Below are positions 9,242-16,652 of a DNA stretch of 50,894 bases, piece by piece. Source of the stretch: Rhodoferax sp. Lineage in GTDB: Bacteria > Pseudomonadota > Gammaproteobacteria > Burkholderiales > Burkholderiaceae_C. The first letter of the stretch is position 1, and each line of letters begins with the position of its first letter. Both the position numbers and the translations under genes were made by a program. Under the pieces are notes generated by a model. It worked only from the letters and a program-made list of their open reading frames with translations. It made no database searches and was not told the DNA's origin. Location of the stretch: the NCBI RefSeq assembly GCF_018063565.1, contig NZ_JAGPBB010000018.1, positions 1 through 50,894 of the forward strand, given 5' to 3'.

Positions 9242-9534
9242 GCCAGTTTCTCCCAGTCAATCGTGGGGCTGCCTGCAGCACGCAGTAGCGCAGTCTGCAG
9301 GCGGGCGCGAATGGCGCAGTCCAGTGCACCCTTGTCTTCAACGGTGATGTCGCCCTCGGTCACGTCGAGTTTGGCCAGCGTGTCGTCAATCACGCTGCGA
9401 ATGTGCCCGCCAAACTGGCGAATCACCTCGCTGCGGATGTGTATGTCCAGCCGGTTGGGCGTGCCGGGTGCCACCTTGACCAGCAGATCGCTCGATTCAA
9501 GCGTGCCCGCCACCGCTTCTTTCATAATCTTCAT
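9238..9534 (-). CDS. citD: Citrate lyase acyl-carrier protein (gamma subunit)
   Basis: 98 residues. CitD carries the phosphoribosyl-dephospho-CoA arm on which acetyl and citryl groups swing between CitF and CitE. The modified serine is Ser14 in AGTLESSD, equivalent to the E. coli site. VDDKGALDC-like [14 protein letters not shown] and the tail PTIDWEKLA are characteristic. The ATG at 9532-9534 is preceded by AAAGGA about ten bases upstream; that ribosome site lies inside an interspersed repeat copy (9533-9576). A second ATG three codons later is possible but would shorten the family-typical N-terminus. It is separated from citC by 167 bases of repeat-like DNA, unlike the overlapping genes downstream. 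Confidence 0.96.
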   Translation of the reverse strand: MKIMKEAVAGTLESSDLLVKVAPGTPNRLDIHIRSEVIRQFGGHIRSVIDDTLAKLDVTEGDITVEDKGALDCAIRARLQTALLRAAGSPTIDWEKLA

Positions 9535-9576
9535 AGCAAACTATCCTTTATTGATAAGCGCTAAAGCCAGATTTGT
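9533..9576 (+). repeat. Interspersed repeat copy (ATAGC...AAGCGCTARAGSCTGATTT type)
   Basis: The stretch begins ATAGC, passes TTATTGATAAGCGCTAAAG and ends CCAGATTTG. The same order of blocks (ATAGC, ~20 variable bases, GCGCT/GGGCT-AGAGGC-TGATTT) is seen at 13265, 14173 (inverted), 23647, 38619 and probably 50213. Read on the minus strand, this copy touches the citD start codon and contributes its Shine-Dalgarno sequence. Confidence 0.55.
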
Positions 9577-9616
9577 TGATCAACCCTTGCTGGATGCCAT
9601 GCATCAATACGACGCA

Positions 9617-9675
9617 GCAAAATTTGGGACGGATCCGCGTAGCGAAGCAAAGACGGCTCTGACCCCAAATTTTGC
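9617..9675. repeat. Long inverted repeat, REP/RAYT-like element between citC and citD
   Basis: Perfect 12-base arms GCAAAATTTGGG (9617-9628) and CCCAAATTTTGC (9664-9675) enclose a 35-base GC-rich loop ending CTCTGACCCC. The GGGGTCAGAG/AAATTTTG combination is of the kind I recall near REP-associated tyrosine transposases in proteobacteria. No transposase gene is present here. It could form a strong hairpin in the citC-citD transcript and so act as a terminator, attenuator or stabiliser. Confidence 0.6.
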
Positions 9676-9701
9676 GGACGAATGGGCAAGGCGCTTGCAT
9701 C

Positions 9702-10790
9702 TCAGCCGGTCCCTGTCGCCACCCGCGCACCGGGGTCATAGTACTTGGCGCGCAGAAGGTCGATGGTGGCTTGCGGCACCAGCTGCGCCATGTGTTCAAA
9801 GTCGTCGGCGCGCAGGCAACGCCGCACCTCCGAAGCGGAAATGGCGCGCGCAGACTGCTGTTTGCGCTCGAGCTCGACAACCGTCACTGCCGGTGCTTTG
9901 GACGGCTCATGCACCAGCCAGCGCTGCATGTCTTCGTTGTACTTGCGCGTCACCGGGCAAAACGGCTCGGTGCCGACAAAGCGGTGGGTAATGCCCAAGG
10001 CAGGCGCCACATGCTCGCGAAAGATGATCAGATCGAGCGCGGTATGGCATTGGTCCACAATGCCCCGGTCTTTCAGGAAGTAGCTGGGGAAGGTGGCCTT
10101 GGAGATCATGTAGATCGAGCCCGGGTGCACCGTGGTTCGCGGCAGGTGTTTGAGGCCGTCGCGAACCAGCGCGTAGCGGTCTTCGTAGGTGATCAGTGAC
10201 GAGTTCTCGCCCACCACAAACACATGCAGCCAGTCACACTGCTCGACCGCCGTCTGCGCCAGATACAAGTGGCCAAAGGTGAAGGGGTTGGCGTTCATCA
10301 CGATGCAGCCGATCTTGCCGCCGCTTTGGTGCGCCTCGGCCAGACCTTTGCAATAGCGCGACAGGCCCACCGGCGAGTTTTCCATCAGCGCAATCACCCC
10401 CGGCATCTCCACCAGCGGGTAAAAACCGCAACTGGCAAAGGTGTCGACGTTGTCCGGCTTGGTGTACAAAAACAACTGGTAGCGCCCCATGTCGGCCGCC
10501 AGGTTGGTGACATCCGAGATCAGTCGCAAGGTGATGTTTTGCCCGCGCAACTCGGACGACACCGCCACGCATTTGATGACGTTTTCACCCATACCGGCGC
10601 AGGCCACCAACCGTTTGCCGGCGCGTACCGTCACAAAGTCGGCAATATTGGCATCGAGCTCCAGGTCGCAGCTTTGCAGAAAAGCCGCCAGTTCGGGCTG
10701 TAGCTTGGGGCTGTCCGACAAGTTTTCGATCGCCCACTCCAACCCACCGCTGGTGAACGTGGCGTATTCGGAGTAGCAGTCCTGGATCAA
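9702..10790 (-). CDS. citC: [Citrate (pro-3S)-lyase] ligase CitC
   Basis: 362 residues. CitC activates citrate lyase by acetylating the thiol of the CitD prosthetic arm with acetate and ATP. It has an N-terminal GNAT-like acetyltransferase region (KCVAVSSELRGQNITLRL) and a C-terminal nucleotidyltransferase domain. The latter shows the HxGH-type site as NPFTFGHLYLAQ, then THRFVGTEPFCPVTRKYN and ISASEVRRCL. The frame has no ATG near its beginning; the listed start is a TTG (10788-10790) without a convincing ribosome site, and the frame remains open to a stop at 10866-10868. The start is therefore uncertain. It is first in the cit cluster, and CitC activity usually gates the whole pathway. Confidence 0.94.
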   Translation of the reverse strand: MIQDCYSEYATFTSGGLEWAIENLSDSPKLQPELAAFLQSCDLELDANIADFVTVRAGKRLVACAGMGENVIKCVAVSSELRGQNITLRLISDVTNLAADMGRYQLFLYTKPDNVDTFASCGFYPLVEMPGVIALMENSPVGLSRYCKGLAEAHQSGGKIGCIVMNANPFTFGHLYLAQTAVEQCDWLHVFVVGENSSLITYEDRYALVRDGLKHLPRTTVHPGSIYMISKATFPSYFLKDRGIVDQCHTALDLIIFREHVAPALGITHRFVGTEPFCPVTRKYNEDMQRWLVHEPSKAPAVTVVELERKQQSARAISASEVRRCLRADDFEHMAQLVPQATIDLLRAKYYDPGARVATGTG

Positions 10791-11112
10791 GATCGGAGGA
10801 TTCCAGGGCTCACCACAAACGCAGCAAACACCTGTCGACCAGGCGCGACAACACCCTGTCAGCCGTTAAACGGGAGACGGGAAACCCCGATCGACAGGTA
10901 CTTGTCAGGTTCGATGCTCGGCAGAGATACATGAACTCCAAAATGTACCGAATGGTTCATTTTGTGTCAAGACAAGGCTGGCCATCTGACTCCAGGCAGC
11001 AACGACCGCTCGGTTCGCAAGCGCACAGACCCGGGCAGCCCGGCGGGCCACAGTGGCGTCCTGCGATCCGGTCTGGCCAGTGGGCACAGCGGCGTCGAAC
11101 TGGAGCAATTGC
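10791..11112. other. Divergent intergenic region between citC and the crystallin gene
   Basis: 322 bases without a convincing gene; short frames here lack codon bias or family resemblance. It must hold the promoters for the cit cluster (leftward) and probably for the crystallin gene (rightward). The only ordered element I can see is the 24-base palindrome at 10940-10963, described separately. No clear -35/-10 pair, riboswitch or small RNA was recognised. Confidence 0.6.
10940..10963. promoter_or_regulatory. 24-base interrupted palindrome, probable operator upstream of citC
   Basis: Arms AAAATG-N-ACC and GGT-N-CATTTT are exactly complementary around a four-base centre (GAAT) with one unpaired base within each arm. 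This is a typical TetR-family operator geometry. The core shares 15 identical bases with 2806-2820. It lies 150 bases before the citC start and about the same distance before the crystallin gene. No regulator gene is adjacent, so the factor acts in trans. Alternative: an unrelated DNA-binding dimer. Confidence 0.6.
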
Positions 11113-12219
11113 ATGATGTCAACCATCCGAAACCTCTTGGCACTGGCAGGCGTAGCGCTGGCGGTGCCTGCCTTGGCAGAAGTCACTTTTTTTGAGCAGG
11201 AAGATTTTCGAGGTGCGTCTTTTGTGTCCCAAAAGAGCGTCAACGACCTGCAGCGCTTTGGCTTCAACGGCCGCGCGTCTTCCGCCGTCGTGTTGGGTGA
11301 ACGCTGGGAAGTCTGTGAAATCCGCCGTTTTGGCGGACGCTGTGTGGTGTTGCGCGCCGGGCGCTATCCGTCGTTGTCAGCCATGGCCTTGAACGATCCG
11401 GTGTCATCAGCGCGTGCCATCAGTCGCACGGCACGCATCAGCGATTTCCGCTATGCCCCGGTGCCCGATGTTGCCCGCATCACCCTGTACGAGCGAGCCA
11501 ACTATGGCGGCAAGGCTTATGTGGCCGAAGCCGCCATAGTGAACTTCCAGCGCGACAGCTTCAATGACCGCGCCTCGTCCGTCGACGTGCAGGCCGGGCA
11601 ATGGCAAGTCTGCGAGGACGCCAGGTTTCGCGGGCAATGTGTGCTGTTGCGGGCCGGCCGTTATCCAACGCTTGCCGCCATGGGGCTGAACAACCGGATT
11701 TCGTCGATTCGCATCGTGGCTGCTGCCACGCAAACCGATCCGCCGCCACCCCAGTGGGTTGCCGGTGACGCCGCATTTGATCGCCGCGCCGATGAGCGCC
11801 TGTTTGAGGCGGATGTGATCGCCGCGCATGCCGTGCTTGGCCCACCGGAGCAGCGTTGCTGGATTGAACGTGAGCAGGTGGCCACCGACGCGCGCCAATC
11901 CAACGTGCCGGGTGCCATCGCCGGTGCGCTGCTGGGTGGTATTCTGGGCCACCAGGTGGGCGGTGGTGCCGGCAAAGACCTGGCCACTGTGGGTGGCGCT
12001 GTGGCGGGCGCGGCCATTGGCGCCAATGTCGGGCGCAACAACAGTACACCGTCAACCACGACGCAGCAGGTTCAACGCTGCCGGGAGGTACCCAGCAACG
12101 CCAAACCCCTGTTCTGGGACGTCACCTACCGTTTCCGTGGGCAAGAGCACCAGGTGCAAATGACCGCCGCGCCAGGTGCGACGATCACCGTCAACGCGCA
12201 AGGTGAGCCGCGTACCTGA
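11113..12219 (+). CDS. Exported beta/gamma-crystallin protein with C-terminal glycine-zipper
   Basis: 368 residues from the first of two adjacent ATGs. A Sec signal peptide ends at PALA-E. Two beta/gamma-crystallin domains follow, i.e. four Greek-key motifs beginning VTFFEQEDFRG, WEVCEIRRFGG, ITLYERANYGG and WQVCEDARFRG. Calcium-site motifs (N/D-N/D-X-X-S/T-S) appear as NGRASS, NDPVSS, NDRASS and NNRISS; three of four fit exactly. After a proline-rich linker, a glycine-zipper stretch (AIAGALLGGILGHQVGGGAG and AVAGAAIGANVG) resembles the 2TM outer-membrane Rick_17kDa/SlyB type. A C-terminal domain follows (FWDVTYRFRGQEHQVQMT). Likely periplasmic or outer-membrane associated. The function is unknown; calcium binding or envelope stress protection is suggested only by family. 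Confidence 0.85.
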   Translation: MMSTIRNLLALAGVALAVPALAEVTFFEQEDFRGASFVSQKSVNDLQRFGFNGRASSAVVLGERWEVCEIRRFGGRCVVLRAGRYPSLSAMALNDPVSSARAISRTARISDFRYAPVPDVARITLYERANYGGKAYVAEAAIVNFQRDSFNDRASSVDVQAGQWQVCEDARFRGQCVLLRAGRYPTLAAMGLNNRISSIRIVAAATQTDPPPPQWVAGDAAFDRRADERLFEADVIAAHAVLGPPEQRCWIEREQVATDARQSNVPGAIAGALLGGILGHQVGGGAGKDLATVGGAVAGAAIGANVGRNNSTPSTTTQQVQRCREVPSNAKPLFWDVTYRFRGQEHQVQMTAAPGATITVNAQGEPRT

Positions 12220-12314
12220 ACGCTGGTGCCTTGCCAGGCCTGGGCGCTGCGCCGCAGCCATGCAGCCGCGGGCGGCATCGCCGGGGTGTGGTGCATGCGC
12301 TTTTTCGTTGCCTG

Positions 12315-13241
12315 TCAGGCTTGCGCCCACCCCTTGGGCAGACCCGCCAGCGGTGTCATGCCGTAGATGGGCTCGCCCGGCAGCCCGGCTTGCATGGGTT
12401 CGCGTGCAGTGATGAGTTTTTCAATGTCCACGCCGGTTGAGATGCCCATGGCCTCAAACATGAAGACCAGATCTTCGGTGACCACATTGCCCGACGCCCC
12501 CGGCGCGTAAGGGCAGCCACCCAGGCCACCCAGCGACGAGTCAAACGTGCGCACGCCCACGTCATAAGCGGCCAGGCAGTTGGCCAGTCCCAGGCCGCGC
12601 GTGTTGTGCAAGTGCGCGGCGCCGGTTTTGCTGCCAATGGCGGCGCGCACCAGGTTGAACAGACGGCGCACCTGCGCCGGGTTGGCCATGCCGGTCGTGT
12701 CTGACAAACCGGCTTCATCGGCCCCGGCTTCAATGACCTGCTCCGCCATCCAGACCACGTCCGCATCGGTCACGATGCCCTGAATGGTGCAGCCAAAGGC
12801 TGTGGACAAGCCCGCCTCGATCTTCACGCCTGGGGCAATCTCGTCGCGCAGTCTGACGATGGCGCGCACTTCTTCCACCATGTCTTTGCGACTTTTGCGC
12901 ACATTGGCCAGCGAATGCGCCTCGCTAGCGCTGCAGGGAATGGTGAGCTTGTGCACGCCAGACTTGAGCGCACCTTCAGCCCCCTTGAGGTTGGGCACCA
13001 GCGCCATCACGGTCAAACCCGGGTACTGCAAGGCATGTTTGACCACCTCGGCGCAGTCGGCCATTTGCGGCAACAGTTTGGCGGGCACAAATGAGCCCAC
13101 CTCGATCTCGCGCAAGCCCGCGGCCACCAGCGCGTCAATCCACTTGAACTTGTCAGCCGTGGGCATGGTGGCCTTGACCGATTGCAGGCCGTCGCGCGGG
13201 CCGACTTCAGAAATCAGGATATCGGGCACTGGGGTTGTCAT
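12315..13241 (-). CDS. HMG-CoA lyase-type enzyme (DRE-TIM metallolyase)
   Basis: 308 residues, the usual size for bacterial 3-hydroxy-3-methylglutaryl-CoA lyase, which forms acetoacetate and acetyl-CoA. Metal and catalytic motifs: EVGPRDGLQ at residues 12-20, the paired histidines in AAHLHNTRGLGLAN, and the cysteine loop GLGGCPYAPGASGN. Here HNT replaces the HDT of the best-studied enzymes, so this belongs to a different branch; an HMG-CoA-like or citramalyl-CoA-like substrate is possible. It lies last in the TRAP/TetR island, 84 bases after the shikimate-dehydrogenase-like gene, with an interspersed repeat in the gap. The context suggests breakdown of an imported branched or hydroxylated organic acid. 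Confidence 0.88.
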   Translation of the reverse strand: MTTPVPDILISEVGPRDGLQSVKATMPTADKFKWIDALVAAGLREIEVGSFVPAKLLPQMADCAEVVKHALQYPGLTVMALVPNLKGAEGALKSGVHKLTIPCSASEAHSLANVRKSRKDMVEEVRAIVRLRDEIAPGVKIEAGLSTAFGCTIQGIVTDADVVWMAEQVIEAGADEAGLSDTTGMANPAQVRRLFNLVRAAIGSKTGAAHLHNTRGLGLANCLAAYDVGVRTFDSSLGGLGGCPYAPGASGNVVTEDLVFMFEAMGISTGVDIEKLITAREPMQAGLPGEPIYGMTPLAGLPKGWAQA

Positions 13242-13264
13242 GGTGTTGTAAGTGGTTAGAAAAT

Positions 13265-13311
13265 AGGAGCTATCAGCGCCTAAGCTGCTTGGGCTAGAGG
13301 CTGATTTTCTG
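13265..13311 (+). repeat. Interspersed repeat copy
   Basis: GAGCTATCAGCGCCTAAGCT followed by TGGGCTAGAGGCTGATTTTC. It has the same block order as the copies at 9533, 14173 (inverted), 23647 and 38619. It fills most of the gap between the two catabolic enzyme genes. A possible function as a transcript-stabilising or attenuating element is unproven. Confidence 0.6.
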
Positions 13312-13325
13312 GATGAAACAGTGAT

Positions 13326-14159
13326 TCAGGATGCTTCGGCTGCAGCACGCAGTTCATCGGGGGTGGGCACCGGGTAACCAAAATACTCCAGATACGCCGG
13401 AATCTGCTCGTACAACATGTCAGCCCCCATCTGGATGCGACAACCCTTGGCTTGCGCGGCTTTCAAATATGCCGTCATGTCGGTTTTCATCACCACTTCA
13501 CCCACAAAGGTACTGGCGTCGACCCGGTCCATGTTCACCGGTAGCGGGTCACCATCTTTCATCCCCAGCGGGGTCGCGTTCACCAGCAATTCGTACCCGG
13601 CCGGGTCATTGGAGCCGGTGTGGAGCGTCATGTTCGGATAATGCTGCATCAGACGTGAGGCCAAGGCTTTGGCCGAGGCGTCGTTCATGTCAAACAGGTC
13701 CATTTCCAGCACCCCGGCGGCGGCCAGTGACGCGGCAATGGCGCAGCCCACGCCACCGGCACCCACCACCAAAGCGCGTCGGCCTTTGGGGTCAAAGCCC
13801 TTGCGTTTGAGGCCGCGCACAAAACCTTCGCCGTCAAACATGTCACCCTGCAGACGACCATCGGGCAGGCGACGCACGGCATTGCAACTGCCGGCGATCT
13901 GCGCGGTGGGCAGAATATCGTCGAGCATGCCCACGGTGGTGACCTTGTGTGGCATGGTGATCAGCGCACCACGGATATTGCCCAAATGGAACACCGAGCG
14001 CAGAAAGCGCGGGTAGGGTTCAGACTGGCACGACATCGGCACCACGATGGCGTTGATGCCCACTCTGGCAAACCAGGGGTTGTAGATCAGCGGCGCCCGA
14101 AAAGCATAGGTGGGGTAGCCAATGTGGGCGATGATTTCGGTGTTGCCGTCGATGCGCAT
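13326..14159 (-). CDS. Shikimate/quinate dehydrogenase-like enzyme lacking the SxS substrate motif
   Basis: 277 residues with the AroE architecture: substrate domain, then a Rossmann domain with GAGGVGCAIAASLA near residue 133, then a helical tail. The catalytic Lys is present in TMPHKV and the Asp in GDMFDGEGF. The usual N-terminal GxPxxxSxSPxxHN segment reads GYPTYAFRAPLIYNPWF, so the two serines that hold the shikimate carboxylate are absent. NATPLGM and a MLYEQ variant of the DMVY-type loop remain. It lies between dctP and the HMG-CoA-lyase-like gene, so it is more likely a catabolic oxidoreductase than the aromatic-pathway AroE. The substrate is unknown. The ATG is at 14157-14159. Confidence 0.85.
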   Translation of the reverse strand: MRIDGNTEIIAHIGYPTYAFRAPLIYNPWFARVGINAIVVPMSCQSEPYPRFLRSVFHLGNIRGALITMPHKVTTVGMLDDILPTAQIAGSCNAVRRLPDGRLQGDMFDGEGFVRGLKRKGFDPKGRRALVVGAGGVGCAIAASLAAAGVLEMDLFDMNDASAKALASRLMQHYPNMTLHTGSNDPAGYELLVNATPLGMKDGDPLPVNMDRVDASTFVGEVVMKTDMTAYLKAAQAKGCRIQMGADMLYEQIPAYLEYFGYPVPTPDELRAAAEAS

Positions 14160-14172
14160 GATTTATAACTGG

Positions 14173-14213
14173 AATCAGGCTCCAGCCCTTATGGATAAAG
14201 CGGTATACGCTAT
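14173..14213 (-). repeat. Interspersed repeat copy, inverted
   Basis: Reading the minus strand gives ATAGCGTATACCGCTTTATC, then CATAAGGGCTGGAGCCTGAT. It matches the block order of the copies at 9533, 13265 and 23647. It occupies the leader of the shikimate-dehydrogenase-like gene, directly after the hairpin that follows dctP. Confidence 0.6.
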
Positions 14214-14225
14214 AATTTTTAGGTA

Positions 14226-14249
14226 AGACCGGCACGCCCGTGCCGGTCT
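14226..14249 (-). terminator. GC-rich hairpin after dctP
   Basis: AGACCGGCAC and GTGCCGGTCT form a perfect ten-base stem with a four-base loop, 14 bases beyond the dctP stop. The following bases on the minus strand (TACCTAAAAATTATA) are not a uridine tract. It may therefore be a 3'-end stabiliser or a partial terminator between the transporter and enzyme genes rather than a full stop. Confidence 0.5.
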
Positions 14250-14262
14250 CACTGACTGCGGT

Positions 14263-15270
14263 TTACTTGCGCAGCTTGGCCAGCTCGGCCTGAACTTCAT
14301 TCACGGTTGCTTCACCCACGCTGGCGCTGAACTGGGCAATCACCGGTTTCATCTTGTCACGCAGCTTGGCCACTTCGGCTGGCGAGAACTCGCTGACCGT
14401 CATGCCGCCTTTTTTCAGCACGTCCATGTTGACGGCCACGGCGGCGCGAGCCTGCTGGCGCTGGAATTTGGTGGCCTCGTCGGCGGAGTCGTCAATGATC
14501 TTCTTCTCGGCAGGTGTCAGGCTGTCCCAGACCTTTTTGCTGAAGATCACCGATTGCGGGTTGTACTGGTGATTGGTCAGCGTCATGAACTTCTGCACTT
14601 CATAAAACTTGCTGGTGGCAATCACCGACACCGGGTTTTCCTGGCCGTCAATGGCTTTTTGCTCCAGCGCGGCGTACACCTCGGGGAAAGGCAGCGGTGT
14701 CGGGTTGGCACCCAGAGCTTTCACCCAGGCCACATTGATCGGGTTCGGAATCACGCGCAGCTTCAGGCCTTCAGCGTCTTCCACTTTGGTGATGGCGCGC
14801 TTGCTGTTGGTAATGTGCCGGTAGCCCAGTTCCCAATACGACAGGCCGATCAGGCCTTTTTCGTTGAGTTTTTCATGCAGGCGTTTGCCCACCGGGCCAT
14901 CTACCAGGGCGTCAGATTCCTTTTCATTGGCAAACAGGAACGGGAAGTCAAAAATAGCCATTTCCTTGGCCACGCTGGCCAGAATACCGGTGTTCATGAC
15001 CGCCATGTCGAGCGTGCCACCCTGAATGGCCGACACATTGGCCTGGTCGCTGCCCAAAATGCCGCCGGTAAACAATTTGACTTGCATCTTGCCGCCGGAC
15101 TTGGCCGCCAGGAGTTCGGCAAATTTCGTCATGCCCGCCACAGACGGATGGGCACCCGCACCATTGGTGGCGAACTTGAAGCTGTGTTCTTTGATGTCTT
15201 GCGCGACAGCCATGCCAACGGCAGCCAAAGCGACAGCGGCGACGAGGGATTTGAGGATCAAGCGTTTCAT
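14263..15270 (-). CDS. dctP: TRAP transporter solute-binding protein (DctP family)
   Basis: 335 residues from the ATG at 15268-15270 (MKRLILK), which has GGAG six bases upstream; an ATG four codons earlier lacks one. A signal peptide ends at GMAVAQ. The mature protein binds an organic acid in the periplasm and hands it to the DctQM permease, driven by the sodium or proton gradient. DctP-type features are the early HSFKFATNG strand, the carboxylate-binding arginine region EGLKLRVIPNPINVAWVKAL, PLPFPEVYAALEQKAIDGQE, and helix-rich C-terminus. It is last of the three transporter genes. The substrate is not readable from sequence; related proteins bind C4-dicarboxylates, sugar acids or aromatic acids. 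Confidence 0.94.
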   Translation of the reverse strand: MKRLILKSLVAAVALAAVGMAVAQDIKEHSFKFATNGAGAHPSVAGMTKFAELLAAKSGGKMQVKLFTGGILGSDQANVSAIQGGTLDMAVMNTGILASVAKEMAIFDFPFLFANEKESDALVDGPVGKRLHEKLNEKGLIGLSYWELGYRHITNSKRAITKVEDAEGLKLRVIPNPINVAWVKALGANPTPLPFPEVYAALEQKAIDGQENPVSVIATSKFYEVQKFMTLTNHQYNPQSVIFSKKVWDSLTPAEKKIIDDSADEATKFQRQQARAAVAVNMDVLKKGGMTVSEFSPAEVAKLRDKMKPVIAQFSASVGEATVNEVQAELAKLRK

Positions 15271-15356
15271 ATAAGTCTCCATCTACGTTGCAATCGGGAC
15301 GCCGATAAAAGGGTTGAAGCGGCGGCGTGCCCAGCACCACCTCAACCCGAGAAAAA

Positions 15357-16637
15357 TCAGCTGTAGAAGAACTTCAGTGGCACCAACACAATCGAGGGGA
15401 ACGCCACCAGCAGTGCCAGCACAATCACGTCGGCAATCAGGAACGGGATGACCCCGCGCGCCACCTGGTCCATCTTCATGTGGCCAACACCTGCCACCAC
15501 GTTGAGCACGGTGCCCACGGGCGGTGTGACCAGACCAATCACGCCGTTGAGCACAAACAGCACGCCAAAGTACACCGGGTCAATGCCAGCCGCCTTGACC
15601 ACCGGTACCATCACCGGGGCCAGAATCAGAATGGTGGGCGTCAGGTCCATCACCATGCCGACCATCAGCAAGACCGCCATCAGGATCAGCAGCAGAGTGG
15701 TTGGGCTTTGCATGAAGGGTTCCAGAATGGCAATCAGCTGCCCCGGCAGGTCAGCCACCGCAATCAGCCAGGCGCTCACCGACGCAGCAGCCACCATGAA
15801 CATGATGATGGCGGTGGTTTTGGACGATGCCGCAAACACCTCGTACAAGCGCTTGAAGTTCAATTCACGATAAACCACGGTTGCGACAAAGAACGCGTAC
15901 ACGGCAGCCACCACGGCGGCTTCAGTGGGTGTGAACACGCCAAATTTCAACCCAACCAGCACGATAAATGGCAGCACAAGTGCCCACGACGACTCACGCA
16001 GCGCCTTGAACACATCGGCTCGGCTGGCGCGGGGCGGTGTCACCACGGCCTCAGAACGGGCGGTGATCCACCAGGCGATGGCACAGGCGGTACCCATCAT
16101 GATCCCCGGCACGATACCGGCCATGAACAGCTTGCCAATCGACACGTTGGCGGTCACACCAAACACCACGAACGGAATCGACGGCGGAATAATCGGGGCG
16201 ATGATGCCGGCCGAGGCGATCAGGCCACCCGAGCGTGCCTTCTGGTGGCCGGCACGCACCATCATCGGCAGCAGCAAGGCGGTCAGCGCTGCGGTGTCGG
16301 CCACCGCAGAACCTGAGAGTGATGCCATCAGACAGGCGGCGACGATGGTCACGTAACCCAAGCCACCGCGCACATGGCCGACCAGGGCAATGGCCAGGTC
16401 CACAATGCGGCGCGACAAACCACCGGCGTTCATGATTTCACCGGCCAGCATAAAGAACGGCACGGCCAGCAGCGGGAAGCTGTTGGCACCTTCGAGCACG
16501 TTTTGCGCCAGTATTTGTGCGTCAAAGTTGCCCAGGTGCACCATCAGGGCCACGCCCGAGAGCAACAGCGAGTAGGCGATTGGAATGCCCAGCGCCACCG
16601 CGCCGATAAGCGCCGAGAGAAATATCAGGATCGTCAT
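15357..16637 (-). CDS. dctM: TRAP transporter large permease (DctM)
   Basis: 426 residues and about twelve to thirteen hydrophobic segments, the standard size and shape of DctM, the ion-coupled transport subunit in the inner membrane. Typical blocks: N-terminal FLSALIGAVALGIPIAYSLL, LAVPFFMLAGEIMNAGGLSR, GSAVADTAALTALLLPMM, IIAPIIPPSIPFVVFGV, and GLVTPPVGTVLNVVAGV near the end. The ATG at 16635-16637 lies 15 bases after the dctQ stop; dctP follows after 86 bases. It assembles with DctQ and receives substrate from DctP. No irregularity seen. Confidence 0.96.
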   Translation of the reverse strand: MTILIFLSALIGAVALGIPIAYSLLLSGVALMVHLGNFDAQILAQNVLEGANSFPLLAVPFFMLAGEIMNAGGLSRRIVDLAIALVGHVRGGLGYVTIVAACLMASLSGSAVADTAALTALLLPMMVRAGHQKARSGGLIASAGIIAPIIPPSIPFVVFGVTANVSIGKLFMAGIVPGIMMGTACAIAWWITARSEAVVTPPRASRADVFKALRESSWALVLPFIVLVGLKFGVFTPTEAAVVAAVYAFFVATVVYRELNFKRLYEVFAASSKTTAIIMFMVAAASVSAWLIAVADLPGQLIAILEPFMQSPTTLLLILMAVLLMVGMVMDLTPTILILAPVMVPVVKAAGIDPVYFGVLFVLNGVIGLVTPPVGTVLNVVAGVGHMKMDQVARGVIPFLIADVIVLALLVAFPSIVLVPLKFFYS

Positions 16638-16652
16638 GTTGGGTGTTCCGGG

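Noticed and set aside
15327-16316. Long plus-strand open frame rich in His, Gln and Asn opposite dctM
   Set aside because: It is the antisense of a hydrophobic membrane-protein gene; the composition is what reverse-complemented hydrophobic codons give. dctM matches its family along its full length.
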